The notes below the pieces were generated by a model. It did no database searches. It was given only the letters and a program-made list of their open reading frames with translations, and was not told the DNA's origin. Below are positions 43,524 through 51,428 of a DNA stretch of 64,000 nucleotides, one piece after another. This stretch comes from Sinorhizobium terangae (lineage in GTDB: Bacteria > Pseudomonadota > Alphaproteobacteria > Rhizobiales > Rhizobiaceae), in contig NZ_CP121661.1 in the NCBI RefSeq assembly GCF_029714365.1, positions 372,001 to 436,000 on the forward strand, given 5' to 3'. Made by a program: the position numbers and the translations under genes. Each line of letters begins with the position of its first letter. Within the stretch, counting starts at the first letter, position 1.

Positions 43524-44738
43524 TCAGGACCAGTCCAGAATCAGATTCTCGATTCCGAACACATGGCCGCCATAGGTGATGGGCACCGTGTCTTCCTTGA
43601 TACGGAAGTCAGGGATGCGGGACAGCCACTCCTCCAGAGCGATGACGATCTCCCGCCGGGCGAGGTGCGAGCCAAGACAACGATGGGGACCATAAGCGAA
43701 GGCGGTGTGGCGGTTGTCTTCCCGTGCCAAATCGATCGTGTTCGGGTTCTCGAATTCTGCCGGATCGCGATTGGCGATCATCGTGGCACAGGAAATGTAG
43801 TCCCCCTTACGGATCGGCGCGCCTTCGAAGTCGATGTCTTTCTTTGCCACGCGGATCATTTGCACGGTGGAATAGGCGCGCAGCAATTCTTCGGCCGCGA
43901 GCCCAATTCGATCCGGTTCTCTCCGCAGCAATTGCTGGTCTTTCGGATTGCGAGCGAGATAGGCCAGGTCAAATCCTATTGCCGTTGCGACCGTGTCGAG
44001 GCCGGCGACGAACACAAGTACGCCAATGCCACGGACTTCCTCATCGGTCAGCGGGCGACCATCGACCTTAGCCTCCACGACGAAGGTCATGAAATCGTCG
44101 GTCGGTTCCTTGCGGCGCTCGGCCGCAAGATCATCGATGAACGCCACAATCGTCCGGGCGGCTGCCGTTCGCTTGACGCCCTCGCCGTGGAGCAGATCCT
44201 TTCCCCAGCCGACGAACGTGTCGAGCCGCTCATCCGGTAGGCCAAGAAAATGAAGGAAAATACTGACCGCAAAGGGAAAAGCGAAATCCTTCATAACGTC
44301 GCAGCTTGTGCTCGCCGCGGAGATCCCGTCGATCAACACGATCGCGCGCTCACGGATGGCCGGTTCCAGAACCATCACCCGCTTGGGCGACAACAGCGGA
44401 TTGAGCAGCGAGCGAAAGACACCATGGGCTGGTGGGTCGAGTTCCAGCGGTATCATCGGCCAGTTTTCGCCGAGCGCGGAGGCGAAGATGCTGCGATGGC
44501 TGGAAAATGTTGCGGTGTCGTGTAGTACCCTGCGCTGGTCCTTGGCACGCGTAATGACCCAGGTACCCCGGCCGTCGCGAGTGTTGTTGGGAGAATAAAA
44601 GATGGGCAGCGCGTCATGGGCGCAGGCGACAGCTGCGTGAGGATCCCCGTCTGGCGTAGGCCCCATGCCGGGCGACGTGAACAAACTAAAGTCCCTTACC
44701 ATTTCCGGCGGGACATGATCTGGAATCGGCTTGCTCAC
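43524..44738 (-). CDS. Cytochrome P450 (CYP127-like, symbiotic cluster)
   Basis: About 404 residues. The heme loop FAYGPHRCLG places the Cys near 354. The K-helix EELLR and PERF-like region are present; the I-helix reads VAGLDTVATA. The frame starts at an ATG at 44762, but GAGGGGAG lies 8 bases before a GTG at 44738 (MSKPIPDHVPPEMV), my preferred start. It heads the cluster and is preceded by a sigma-54 promoter and a NifA site. Similar to the P450 encoded by y4vG (CYP127) of NGR234, as I recall. Confidence 0.87.
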   Translation of the reverse strand: MSKPIPDHVPPEMVRDFSLFTSPGMGPTPDGDPHAAVACAHDALPIFYSPNNTRDGRGTWVITRAKDQRRVLHDTATFSSHRSIFASALGENWPMIPLELDPPAHGVFRSLLNPLLSPKRVMVLEPAIRERAIVLIDGISAASTSCDVMKDFAFPFAVSIFLHFLGLPDERLDTFVGWGKDLLHGEGVKRTAAARTIVAFIDDLAAERRKEPTDDFMTFVVEAKVDGRPLTDEEVRGIGVLVFVAGLDTVATAIGFDLAYLARNPKDQQLLRREPDRIGLAAEELLRAYSTVQMIRVAKKDIDFEGAPIRKGDYISCATMIANRDPAEFENPNTIDLAREDNRHTAFAYGPHRCLGSHLARREIVIALEEWLSRIPDFRIKEDTVPITYGGHVFGIENLILDWS

Positions 44739-44807
44739 GACTTGGTCTCCCCTCAAGGTCATGCACTTATGCGCTCGATTGAAATCGCCCGGCGACCTCG
44801 ATGTTGA

Positions 44808-44984
44808 TTACTGGCGCGGCCCGTCACAGGCGCCTTGAGATTCCGCTGCACGATGCGCCGACCCACGCACCAGCGCGGATGAGATCGTCGCTAATTTAAG
44901 CAGCACAGTATCCTGGTCGGCCCCTGCTCCATGAAGAACCGCCGTCAGCTTACGCGCGCTGAAGTTCAGATGCTGATCAATCAC
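44808..44984 (-). CDS. Possible small leader-region protein
   Basis: 58-codon frame from a GTG at 44984 with AAGGAG about 8 bases upstream (VIDQHLNFSARKLTAVLHGA ... DGPRQ). It lies between the NifA-type promoter and the P450, so it would be cotranscribed. No family recognised. Confidence 0.4.
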   Translation of the reverse strand: MIDQHLNFSARKLTAVLHGAGADQDTVLLKLATISSALVRGSAHRAAESQGACDGPRQ

Positions 44985-45033
44985 CCGTTAGCTCCTTGAG
45001 GCACTGCGGACATCCGCCCTGCAAAATTATCGA

Positions 45034-45049
45034 AGCAAGTTGCGTGCCG
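45034..45049 (-). promoter_or_regulatory. Sigma-54 promoter of the P450 cluster
   Basis: Minus-strand CGGCACG-N4-TTGCT: GG at 45048-45047, ten bases, GC at 45036-45035. Unlike the nifH-type copies it keeps the consensus -12 TTGC, so it is not one of those duplicates. Confidence 0.8.
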
Positions 45050-45124
45050 TTGACCCGGAACCACTTGTCCATACCGGCGCCTATGTCTCTTCGGCAACTG
45101 TTTTGGTGCGGTTTGCGACATAGT

Positions 45125-45140
45125 TGTTCTGCTTTGGACA
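45125..45140 (-). promoter_or_regulatory. NifA upstream site of the P450 cluster
   Basis: Exact TGT-N10-ACA about 78 bases upstream of the -24 GG. Together with the promoter it predicts NifA-dependent expression of the P450-to-oxidase cluster. Confidence 0.75.
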
Positions 45141-45362
45141 CAAGGAGGCTGGCGGATCGACACGCGCCGAGGAACGCATGCAAGCGCCGCGATCCGAACT
45201 CAACCACTCGCCTAAACATGAACCGGCGTAAGCAGGATGAAATGCCCTGCATCAAGCACTTGAGCACGACGTGGGCGACTACCTCCACGCGGGAGAGGCT
45301 TCAGATCAGTTCAGATTACTGGTCATGTAGGTTCCAGTTTGCGGCGAAGCGCACGTGGATGC

Positions 45363-45410
45363 ATCCGCGATGTCGATGTGTTCTATCCAAACAATCAATT
45401 ACTCTAGTTG
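45363..45410 (+). promoter_or_regulatory. Nod box in front of the NodO-like gene
   Basis: Starts ATCCGCGATGTCGATG at 45363 and continues ATCCAAACAATCAATT at 45384, a strong match to the NodD-binding nod box, especially in the second half. It lies 64 bases before the RTX gene and points towards it. Confidence 0.85.
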
Positions 45411-45473
45411 CCCGATACGGCATATGAATGAGCCCAGTGGCGTCGTGGGGCTGTTTCATAAAGAGGACTCGCG

Positions 45474-46292
45474 ATGGAAAAGACACTTCTAGGCGGCCAG
45501 GGTAGCAACAGTCTCTTTGGCAGCAATGGTGATGATGTTATAGTCGATCCCACGGGAAATGACTGGATCGACGGTCGTGCCGGCAACGACTCCATCTCGG
45601 CCGGCGAGGGCAATGACCGAGTCTTCGGTGGCGTGGGCAATGACCACGTCTTTGGCGACGAGGGTGACGACTATCTCTACGGCGACCTTGGCCGCGGCAA
45701 CCCGCGCATCCCCGCTCCGGCCATCCTCGGTGCGGACAACGACAAGCTCTACGGCGGCCCCGGCGACGACGCCCTCTTCGCGGGCGACGGCAGGGACTCT
45801 TTGACCGGAGGTGCCGGCCACGACACCTTTGTGTTCCAGTTCCACAACCCGCTTCCCGGGATTGATCAAAACTACGGGCCAAAAGCGGAGGACCACACCA
45901 CCATTGAGGATTTTGACCCAGCGCAAGATACTTTCGCCTTCGATGCGGTAGGCCTTGGCAGCGATGGTCTTGAAGCGAATTTCGTTAATCACGCCGCGCG
46001 TGGCAATCAGGTGGACACCTTCTACAGCGGCCCCGCCGATGGCGCGAACGGCGAGCACGTCGTAGTGATCACTGATCACAGTTTCGCCGATGGCTCGGCC
46101 GCAGCCAGGGATATTTCCGGCGAGGCTGCAGGCGATATCATTGTCTATTTCGATAATAGGACCATGACGGCGGATCTGGGTTATGTTACCTCCGAAAACC
46201 ACGTGGAGGACTTCGCGCACCTGGGCAACGTGCAAAGTCTGCTCCACTTGGCCGGCTTGAGCCTGACCGCGTCGGATTTCACGTTCTGTTAA
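45474..46292 (+). CDS. nodO: NodO-like RTX calcium-binding secreted nodulation protein
   Basis: 272-residue protein without a Sec signal. The N-terminal half has glycine/aspartate nonapeptide repeats (GGQGSNSLF, GNDSISAGEG, GDDYLYGDLG, GGPGDDALF, GGAGHDTFVF) that bind calcium. The C-terminal half would carry a type I secretion signal. R. leguminosarum NodO has the same architecture, similar length (about 284) and nod-box control, and is exported by an ABC exporter to form membrane pores. The ATG follows AAGAGGACTCGCG. Assigned from RTX repeats, size and nod box together. Confidence 0.82.
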   Translation: MEKTLLGGQGSNSLFGSNGDDVIVDPTGNDWIDGRAGNDSISAGEGNDRVFGGVGNDHVFGDEGDDYLYGDLGRGNPRIPAPAILGADNDKLYGGPGDDALFAGDGRDSLTGGAGHDTFVFQFHNPLPGIDQNYGPKAEDHTTIEDFDPAQDTFAFDAVGLGSDGLEANFVNHAARGNQVDTFYSGPADGANGEHVVVITDHSFADGSAAARDISGEAAGDIIVYFDNRTMTADLGYVTSENHVEDFAHLGNVQSLLHLAGLSLTASDFTFC

Positions 46293-46453
46293 TCCAGAAA
46301 ACCCATGCGGAACCGCGCCGCGCTCCCCAAGCGCGGCGCTTTCCCTTTCCGCTCCCTTGACCGTGGGCCATCCAGGAGCAGCCGCAGTGTTGTTCAGCTT
46401 GATGAAGCTCTGCACATTGCGTCGGCTGCAGACCCAACCTAATCGAGCCTTGA

Positions 46454-46648
46454 TCACATTCGGAGAAAATCATAATTCCACCACCTGGCGAGCAGATGGG
46501 CGGCAACGCTGTACCGCAGCGTGTGCACGCTGATCCGCTTGATCAGTGCGGTCGCCTTGGTCGCCGAACGGCAGGCGGCATGGAGTATCTGCACATCAAT
46601 CCGCTTATTGCCCCGTCCGGGAAATTGCCAGCCCTTGAGGCGTTCCAA
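46454..46648 (-). pseudogene. Remnant of a tyrosine recombinase
   Basis: 64 codons containing FPGRGNKRIDVQILHAACRS and KRISVHTLRYSVAAHLL. The HTLRxS motif with following helix is the catalytic H-x-x-R region of tyrosine recombinases of the kind found in IS91-like integrase/transposase systems. The final tyrosine region is missing and Phe/His positions are altered. It marks a past mobile element. Confidence 0.6.
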
Positions 46649-46650
46649 GC

Positions 46651-46978
46651 GCCAAGGTTCACCCTAAATACCACCGCCGCCGTAAACGCCGGGCTCTCCC
46701 AAACCGCCGTCGATCAATTCGGAAATCCTTCGTCGAGGCATGTTTTTTGCTCCTCGGTTAGGGCCGCGGTGGAGAAAGATGCGCCGGCAGATGCGAGCGC
46801 TGATAGGCGTGGAGTTCGACTATGATATCGCCCTCACCTCGGGGCGGGACTGAAAGTCATGATGCAGCAATACTTTCGGCAGTTGAGGTGATGTCTGAAC
46901 GCACAGAGGATTGTGATTTCCGCGGTCGAGCATCCGGCAGTGGTCACGCGCTGCACGCATCAAGGAAGTGACCCGAGA
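46651..46978 (+). pseudogene. Remnant of a cysteine desulfurase (NifS-like)
   Basis: One frame gives NTTAAVNAGLSQTAVDQFGN followed by PSSRHVFCSSVRAAVEK, matching the NifS N-terminus. A shift continues MRRQMRALIGVEFDYDIALT then SGRD and a stop. A third segment reads RIVISAVEHPAVVTRC, the region before the PLP histidine. Two frameshifts, a stop and the loss of everything downstream make it dead. The TauE-type gene starts at its edge. Confidence 0.75.
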
Positions 46979-46980
46979 AA

Positions 46981-47733
46981 GTGGGCAAGCCGTTGGATAC
47001 TGAAGTGATCGGGCTCGCGGCCGTCTTCCTTGCCATCGCATTGGTATATGCGGCAGTCGGGCAGGCTGGAGCGTCGGGCTATATCGCCGCAATGGCACTT
47101 GTCGGTTTCGCCCCGGCGGCCATGAAAACTACAGCCCTTGCCCTGAACCTCTTGGTCGCCGCGATCGGCACGTTCCATTTCATGAAGTCTGGACGCTTAT
47201 CGTGGCGGAATGTCTATCCTTTTGCCATTTTGGGTTTCCCGCTCTCCCTTGTCGGCGGAGCAGTTCATCTTCAGGAAGAACTTTACTATCCGATTGTGGG
47301 TGTGATCCTCGTGCTCTCTGCCGCCCAAATGGCCCGGTCTGCACTTCGCAAAGGTGCAACTGTCGCCTCACCAAGCGTGCCGCCCTTCTGGCCTGCTTTA
47401 GCGACAGGAGCTATTATCGGTTTCTTCGCGGGGACAACCGGTACGGGCGGCGGCGTGTTCCTTGCCCCATTAATGCTGGTTATGAATTGGGGAAGCGCGC
47501 ATCAAACAGCAGCTACAACAGCAGCTTATAATCTGATCAACTCTGCCGCCGCCTTGATAGGCGCCTATGCATATTGGGATGCCTTGCCAACATCGTTGCC
47601 ATTTTGGTTATTTTCCGTAGCGGCGGGCGGATCGATCGGCGCATTCTTTGGAAGCCGATATCTGGCAGAGCGTTGGTTGCGCGCGATCCTCGCTGCTCTT
47701 TTGCTGATGTCGGGCCTCAAGCTACTTTGGTAG
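46981..47733 (+). CDS. TauE/SafE-family sulfite exporter-like membrane protein
   Basis: 250 residues with about seven to eight hydrophobic helices; GFFAGTTGTGGGVFLAPLM (about 150-170) is the second-half repeat motif of the TauE/SafE (DUF81) family. Members export sulfite or organosulfonates, or import acids. The start is a GTG at 46981 after AAGGAAG. It lies directly behind the NifS-like remnant, perhaps once part of a sulfur-related unit. Confidence 0.8.
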   Translation: MGKPLDTEVIGLAAVFLAIALVYAAVGQAGASGYIAAMALVGFAPAAMKTTALALNLLVAAIGTFHFMKSGRLSWRNVYPFAILGFPLSLVGGAVHLQEELYYPIVGVILVLSAAQMARSALRKGATVASPSVPPFWPALATGAIIGFFAGTTGTGGGVFLAPLMLVMNWGSAHQTAATTAAYNLINSAAALIGAYAYWDALPTSLPFWLFSVAAGGSIGAFFGSRYLAERWLRAILAALLLMSGLKLLW

Positions 47734-48160
47734 CGAGGCGTGAGCCTGCGCAAAGCCTGCTGGATTATGCCGAATGCCGCATCAAATAAGGTAGCATTAC
47801 AGCGACTGAACTCGGCCGTGCGGCATAATAAGGCTTACGACCTAATGGGTGTTGGACTAATACGCTCCGCCACTGGCGGAGCGGCAAGGAGGTCATGGTG
47901 CAGCAGGGAGCCCCAACTTGCTCCATCAGACAGCGGAGCTCACCCGATTGACCGAGATCCTGAAGCGGAAAGCATAAGGATGCGCTCCTACCGAATCCCC
48001 GGTGGACGATTGGGCATACCTTGGATGTTGCAGTTATGGTGCTCCCTCACTTCAACGGGAGCACCGCAAATTGCCCCGATGAACTTGGAAGGGGTGAGTT
48101 CCTCCTGGTGTAGGCCTGTACATTGGACCTGCCTTCCCTCCTTGGAACGCGGGAATTGAC
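47734..48160. other. Intergenic region with a stem-loop
   Basis: About 430 bases without a supported gene. A perfect 8-bp hairpin (arms 47864-47871 and 47875-47882, loop ACT) could serve as a terminator stem behind the TauE-type gene, though no T-run follows on either strand. Confidence 0.5.
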
Positions 48161-48880
48161 TTACAAGCTTCTCGCTACAAGGGGGAAGCTTGTGAGCCAT
48201 CGTGTGTTCATCTCCTGCACGACACGCGGCAGAGCACTCTGCTCTAAGTCAAAGTGGCTTATTAATGCCGATTCCACCACGCCCGTTGCGCTGCCGAGTT
48301 GGCGCATCGCGGCCGTTAGCGTTGCGATGCTTCTCCCGAAAGAAGGTGAAAGCTCAGATGCGGCTATTTCCATGCGTACGGTGTGAGTGCAAAAACAGAA
48401 CTTGTCGATGATTTTGCACATCTCGCAGTTCGATGCCGCCTGGGCGATTTCGGTGAAAATCGCTTCCGCTCCAAGTGCGAGTTTGGCCGGCGTCGATTCA
48501 TCACAGGGGGCGGAATGGCAGGCAGCCTGCGGCCGTACACGCGCCAATGCGAAGGTAAGAATTTCGCGTGCCACGGCATATGAGTCCAACAGAGCCCACT
48601 CGATGAGGGGCCTCGTGAAGTAGCCCCTTTGGGGAAGGGATACGATCTTTCCTTCAGCTGCAAGTCGGATAAGTGCTTCGCGTAAGGGAGTTCGGCCAAT
48701 CTTGAGTTTCAACGCCAGGTCCCTGTCGCTGAGATGCTGTCCCGGCACCAAGGCATGGCTGCAGAGCAATTGAACCACTGCATCATAGGCTGCGTCGGCC
48801 TTTCCACGCGCCGCCGGTTCGCTGGGAAATTTTGATAGGTCTATTCCATGACACCGGGCGGCCTTTTCACAGAACCACAT
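48161..48880 (-). CDS. GntR-family transcriptional regulator (FadR-like)
   Basis: 239 residues. A GntR winged-helix domain lies at about 30-95: AAYDAVVQLLCSHALVPGQH, LSDRDLALKLKIGRTPLREA and LIRLAAEGKIVSLPQRGYF. An all-helical C-terminal domain follows, as in the FadR/VanR subfamily. The ATG at 48880 follows AAGGAG; the frame opens to 48958 but lacks a site there. It is divergent from the PEP mutase operon, so it is the likely local regulator of that operon. Confidence 0.85.
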   Translation of the reverse strand: MWFCEKAARCHGIDLSKFPSEPAARGKADAAYDAVVQLLCSHALVPGQHLSDRDLALKLKIGRTPLREALIRLAAEGKIVSLPQRGYFTRPLIEWALLDSYAVAREILTFALARVRPQAACHSAPCDESTPAKLALGAEAIFTEIAQAASNCEMCKIIDKFCFCTHTVRMEIAASELSPSFGRSIATLTAAMRQLGSATGVVESALISHFDLEQSALPRVVQEMNTRWLTSFPLVARSL

Positions 48881-49019
48881 CTCTGCACTCTCCTTTGTCG
48901 TTTTTTTAACGATATCCAAACGGCATGCCAGGAAAGTTCGTTCTGTCACACGCCCCATATATCTGGCGACAACAATTAATAGATGTTTTGTGACTCGGCT
49001 CTAGGCCATAGTAATATTG

Positions 49020-49075
49020 TGACATTCATTGTCAGAACGGACGCATTGCTAATGTGGTATATTTTTAAATATACC
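49020..49075. promoter_or_regulatory. Candidate GntR operators in the AT-rich divergent region
   Basis: Two perfect inverted repeats lie in the 348-base AT-rich gap between the GntR gene and the PEP mutase gene. TGACA-N5-TGTCA is at 49020-49034. GGTATATTT-TT-AAATATACC is at 49056-49075. The second has the GT...AC form of GntR-family operators. Confidence 0.55.
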
Positions 49076-49228
49076 GACGTTACATTATTACATATCTTGC
49101 GACGGTTCCCAACTGCAAATTCGCTGACGAAATTCAGCGCAAGGATATTCTTCTAAATATACTCTCTTAGACTATTGCCTTTCGTAAAGAATGCATTCAG
49201 CCTCGGCTTTTATGAAGGAGGGATGACA

Positions 49229-50140
49229 ATGAATCGGGCAGCTTTTATAGCCAGGCCGATCGACGCCGTTGAGGACCCGACGACGATCCTTCGTGCGCTT
49301 ATTTTCTCCAGCGATCTGTCTTTCCTCATGGAGGCCCATGACGGGCTTTCGGCAGCAATCGCCACTCAGGCCGGCTTCAAGGGGCTTTGGGCCTCCGGAC
49401 TTTCGATCTCCTCGGCGCTCGGCTATCGAGACGCAAACGAGGCGAGTTGGACTGAAGTCGTGGATGTGGTGGAGCGCATGGCCGACGCCAGCGGACTACC
49501 GATCCTCGTCGACGGCGAGTCTGGATTCGGCAATTTCAACAACGCCCGGCTACTGGCGATGAAGCTCTTGCAGCATGGCGGCGCCGGCCTCTGCCTGGAA
49601 GACAAGGCCTTTCCGAAGAGGAACAGTTTCCTGGGAGACCACCACCCGCTGGTCGATATCGATGAGTTTTCCGGGCGCCTAAAAGCCATCAAGGACACGA
49701 CGGGGGACGACCTCTTGCTGGTCGCTCGCATCGAAGCGTTGATCGCCGGCTGCAGTCTGGACGAGGCGCTGCGCCGCGCGGACGCCTATGCCGATGCCGG
49801 CGCCGACGCGATCCTGATCCATTCACGTAAGAGCGATGCGGACGAGATTCTCGCTTTCGCGAAAGAGTGGCAGACACTTCCGATCGTGATTGTGCCGACG
49901 AAATACTACCGCACGCCGGTCTCGGCTTATCGAGAAGCCGGCATCTCGACGGTGATCTGGGCCAACCACGCGATGCGGGCTGCAGTCGCCGGGATGCGCG
50001 CGGTGTGCTCTCGCATAGCCGCCGAGGAGAGCATAGCCGGAGTTGAGCCGGAAGTTGCCACACTCGACGAGGTCTTCCGCCTCTTGGGTTACGATGAATT
50101 GGCAGCGGCCGAAGATCGCTATCTGCCGAAGCACAGATGA
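49229..50140 (+). CDS. Phosphoenolpyruvate mutase (PEP to phosphonopyruvate)
   Basis: 303-residue enzyme of the isocitrate lyase superfamily that forms the C-P bond of phosphonates. The diagnostic EDKxxxxxNS motif is present as EDKAFPKRNS (about residue 128). The metal-binding loop is DGESGFGNFNN; in PEP mutases I recall this is usually D-x-D-T-G-Y-G-N, so the second acid is Glu here. The ATG at 49229 lies 6 bases after GGAGGG. It heads a plus-strand operon. Phosphonopyruvate hydrolase is a related alternative, but the downstream biosynthetic genes argue for mutase. Confidence 0.87.
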   Translation: MNRAAFIARPIDAVEDPTTILRALIFSSDLSFLMEAHDGLSAAIATQAGFKGLWASGLSISSALGYRDANEASWTEVVDVVERMADASGLPILVDGESGFGNFNNARLLAMKLLQHGGAGLCLEDKAFPKRNSFLGDHHPLVDIDEFSGRLKAIKDTTGDDLLLVARIEALIAGCSLDEALRRADAYADAGADAILIHSRKSDADEILAFAKEWQTLPIVIVPTKYYRTPVSAYREAGISTVIWANHAMRAAVAGMRAVCSRIAAEESIAGVEPEVATLDEVFRLLGYDELAAAEDRYLPKHR

Positions 50141-50197
50141 CGGAGCACGCCGCTGAGAGAATCGCGGCGACTCCGACATCAATTCGAGGAAGCGCTC

Positions 50198-51388
50198 ATG
50201 CTTGCGGAGCGGACAGCCTTGTTCAAATCGTCGGGGACGGCTGCGGCGCGCGCTGCGGCTAAGGCGGCAGCCGAGTCGGGAAAAGAGATTATCGATTTGA
50301 CTGCCGGCGAGATCTGGAGCGATCTTGCCCCGATGATCCGGGTCGGTGCGATCGATGCGATCCGCAGGGGCATCAACCGTTACACCGACACCATCGGAAT
50401 GATACAGCTTCGCCAGGCGCTCGCCCAGAAGATCTCCGGCCATACCGGCCAGGTCTGGTGCGCCGATGAGGTCGCCGTAACGTGTGGCGCCAAACAGGCG
50501 CTGTTCAACGCTGCTATGGTGCTGCTCAATCCTGGTGACGAGGTCATCATTCCTGCGCCGTACTGGACAACTTTTCCGGCCCAGGTACTGCTCGCTGGCG
50601 CAAAGCCCGTCCACGTGGAGACGCGCGCCAATGGCTACGTACCGAGAGTCGAGGATATCGCGGCCGCCATCACCGACCGAACCCGCGCCATGGTTGTCAA
50701 CACCCCGAATAATCCGACCGGCGCCGTGTATGGCTCCGAAACGTTGGTCGGCATCGGGAAGCTTGCGATCGAACGCGATCTATGGATCATTTTCGACGAA
50801 TGCTATGGCGACTTCATCCACGTTGACGATGCCCATTGTCCGATCGTCTCGATCCTCCCGGACGTTCGCCCGCGCACTCTGATCGTCAACTCCTTCAGCA
50901 AGTCGCTGGCACTGACGGGCTGGAGGATCGGCTATCTTGCCGGGCCGCAAGACGTGATCAGCGCGGTGAAGGCCCTGCAATCACATACAACCTCGAACCC
51001 GAACGTGATCGCGCAGCACGCAGCGCTCACACACCTTCTAAACAGCGATGGCAGCTATGAGAGCCAACTGCGGTCGCACCTTGCGGAAACCAGGCAGACG
51101 GGTCTCGGCGCGCTTTCAGCCCTGACGCGGATTCCCGTGCCGAGGGCGACGGGGGGCTTCTATTTCTACCTCGACGTTTCCGGTCTGCTGCGCCTGAGAT
51201 TCGGCAATGACGAGGCCAAGACGGCCGACGATGTCGTGCACGTTCTACTGACGAGAGCGGGGGTGGCCGCGGTTTCGGGCACGACATTCGGTGACCCGGC
51301 TGGCCTTCGCCTCTCCTACGGGGTACCGCCCGTAAAACTGGCCATCGGCCTCACCCGGCTCGTCGAGGTCCTGAACGCCTGGGAATGA
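50198..51388 (+). CDS. PLP-dependent class I/II aminotransferase
   Basis: 396-residue AspC-like aminotransferase. NNPTGAVY, FDECYGDF and the PLP lysine in NSFSKSLALTGWRIGY are clear. It follows the PEP mutase gene by 57 bases with GAGGAAGC before the ATG. Since no phosphonopyruvate decarboxylase is present, the simplest inference is transamination of phosphonopyruvate to phosphonoalanine, which would also pull the unfavourable mutase equilibrium. Confidence 0.87.
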   Translation: MLAERTALFKSSGTAAARAAAKAAAESGKEIIDLTAGEIWSDLAPMIRVGAIDAIRRGINRYTDTIGMIQLRQALAQKISGHTGQVWCADEVAVTCGAKQALFNAAMVLLNPGDEVIIPAPYWTTFPAQVLLAGAKPVHVETRANGYVPRVEDIAAAITDRTRAMVVNTPNNPTGAVYGSETLVGIGKLAIERDLWIIFDECYGDFIHVDDAHCPIVSILPDVRPRTLIVNSFSKSLALTGWRIGYLAGPQDVISAVKALQSHTTSNPNVIAQHAALTHLLNSDGSYESQLRSHLAETRQTGLGALSALTRIPVPRATGGFYFYLDVSGLLRLRFGNDEAKTADDVVHVLLTRAGVAAVSGTTFGDPAGLRLSYGVPPVKLAIGLTRLVEVLNAWE

Positions 51389-51428
51389 CAGGATCATGCA
51401 GCGGCGCCAACAGAAGGGAACTACATGG

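Noticed and set aside
44977..45288. 103-codon minus-strand frame
   Set aside because: It would contain the sigma-54 promoter and NifA site of the P450 cluster, so it is unlikely to be coding.
45489..46457. 322-codon minus-strand frame opposite the RTX gene
   Set aside because: Val/Ala repeats are the antisense of the RTX repeats.
47740..48159. 139-codon plus-strand frame after the TauE-type gene
   Set aside because: Contains the hairpin, Trp/Ser/Arg-rich, no ribosome site or family match.
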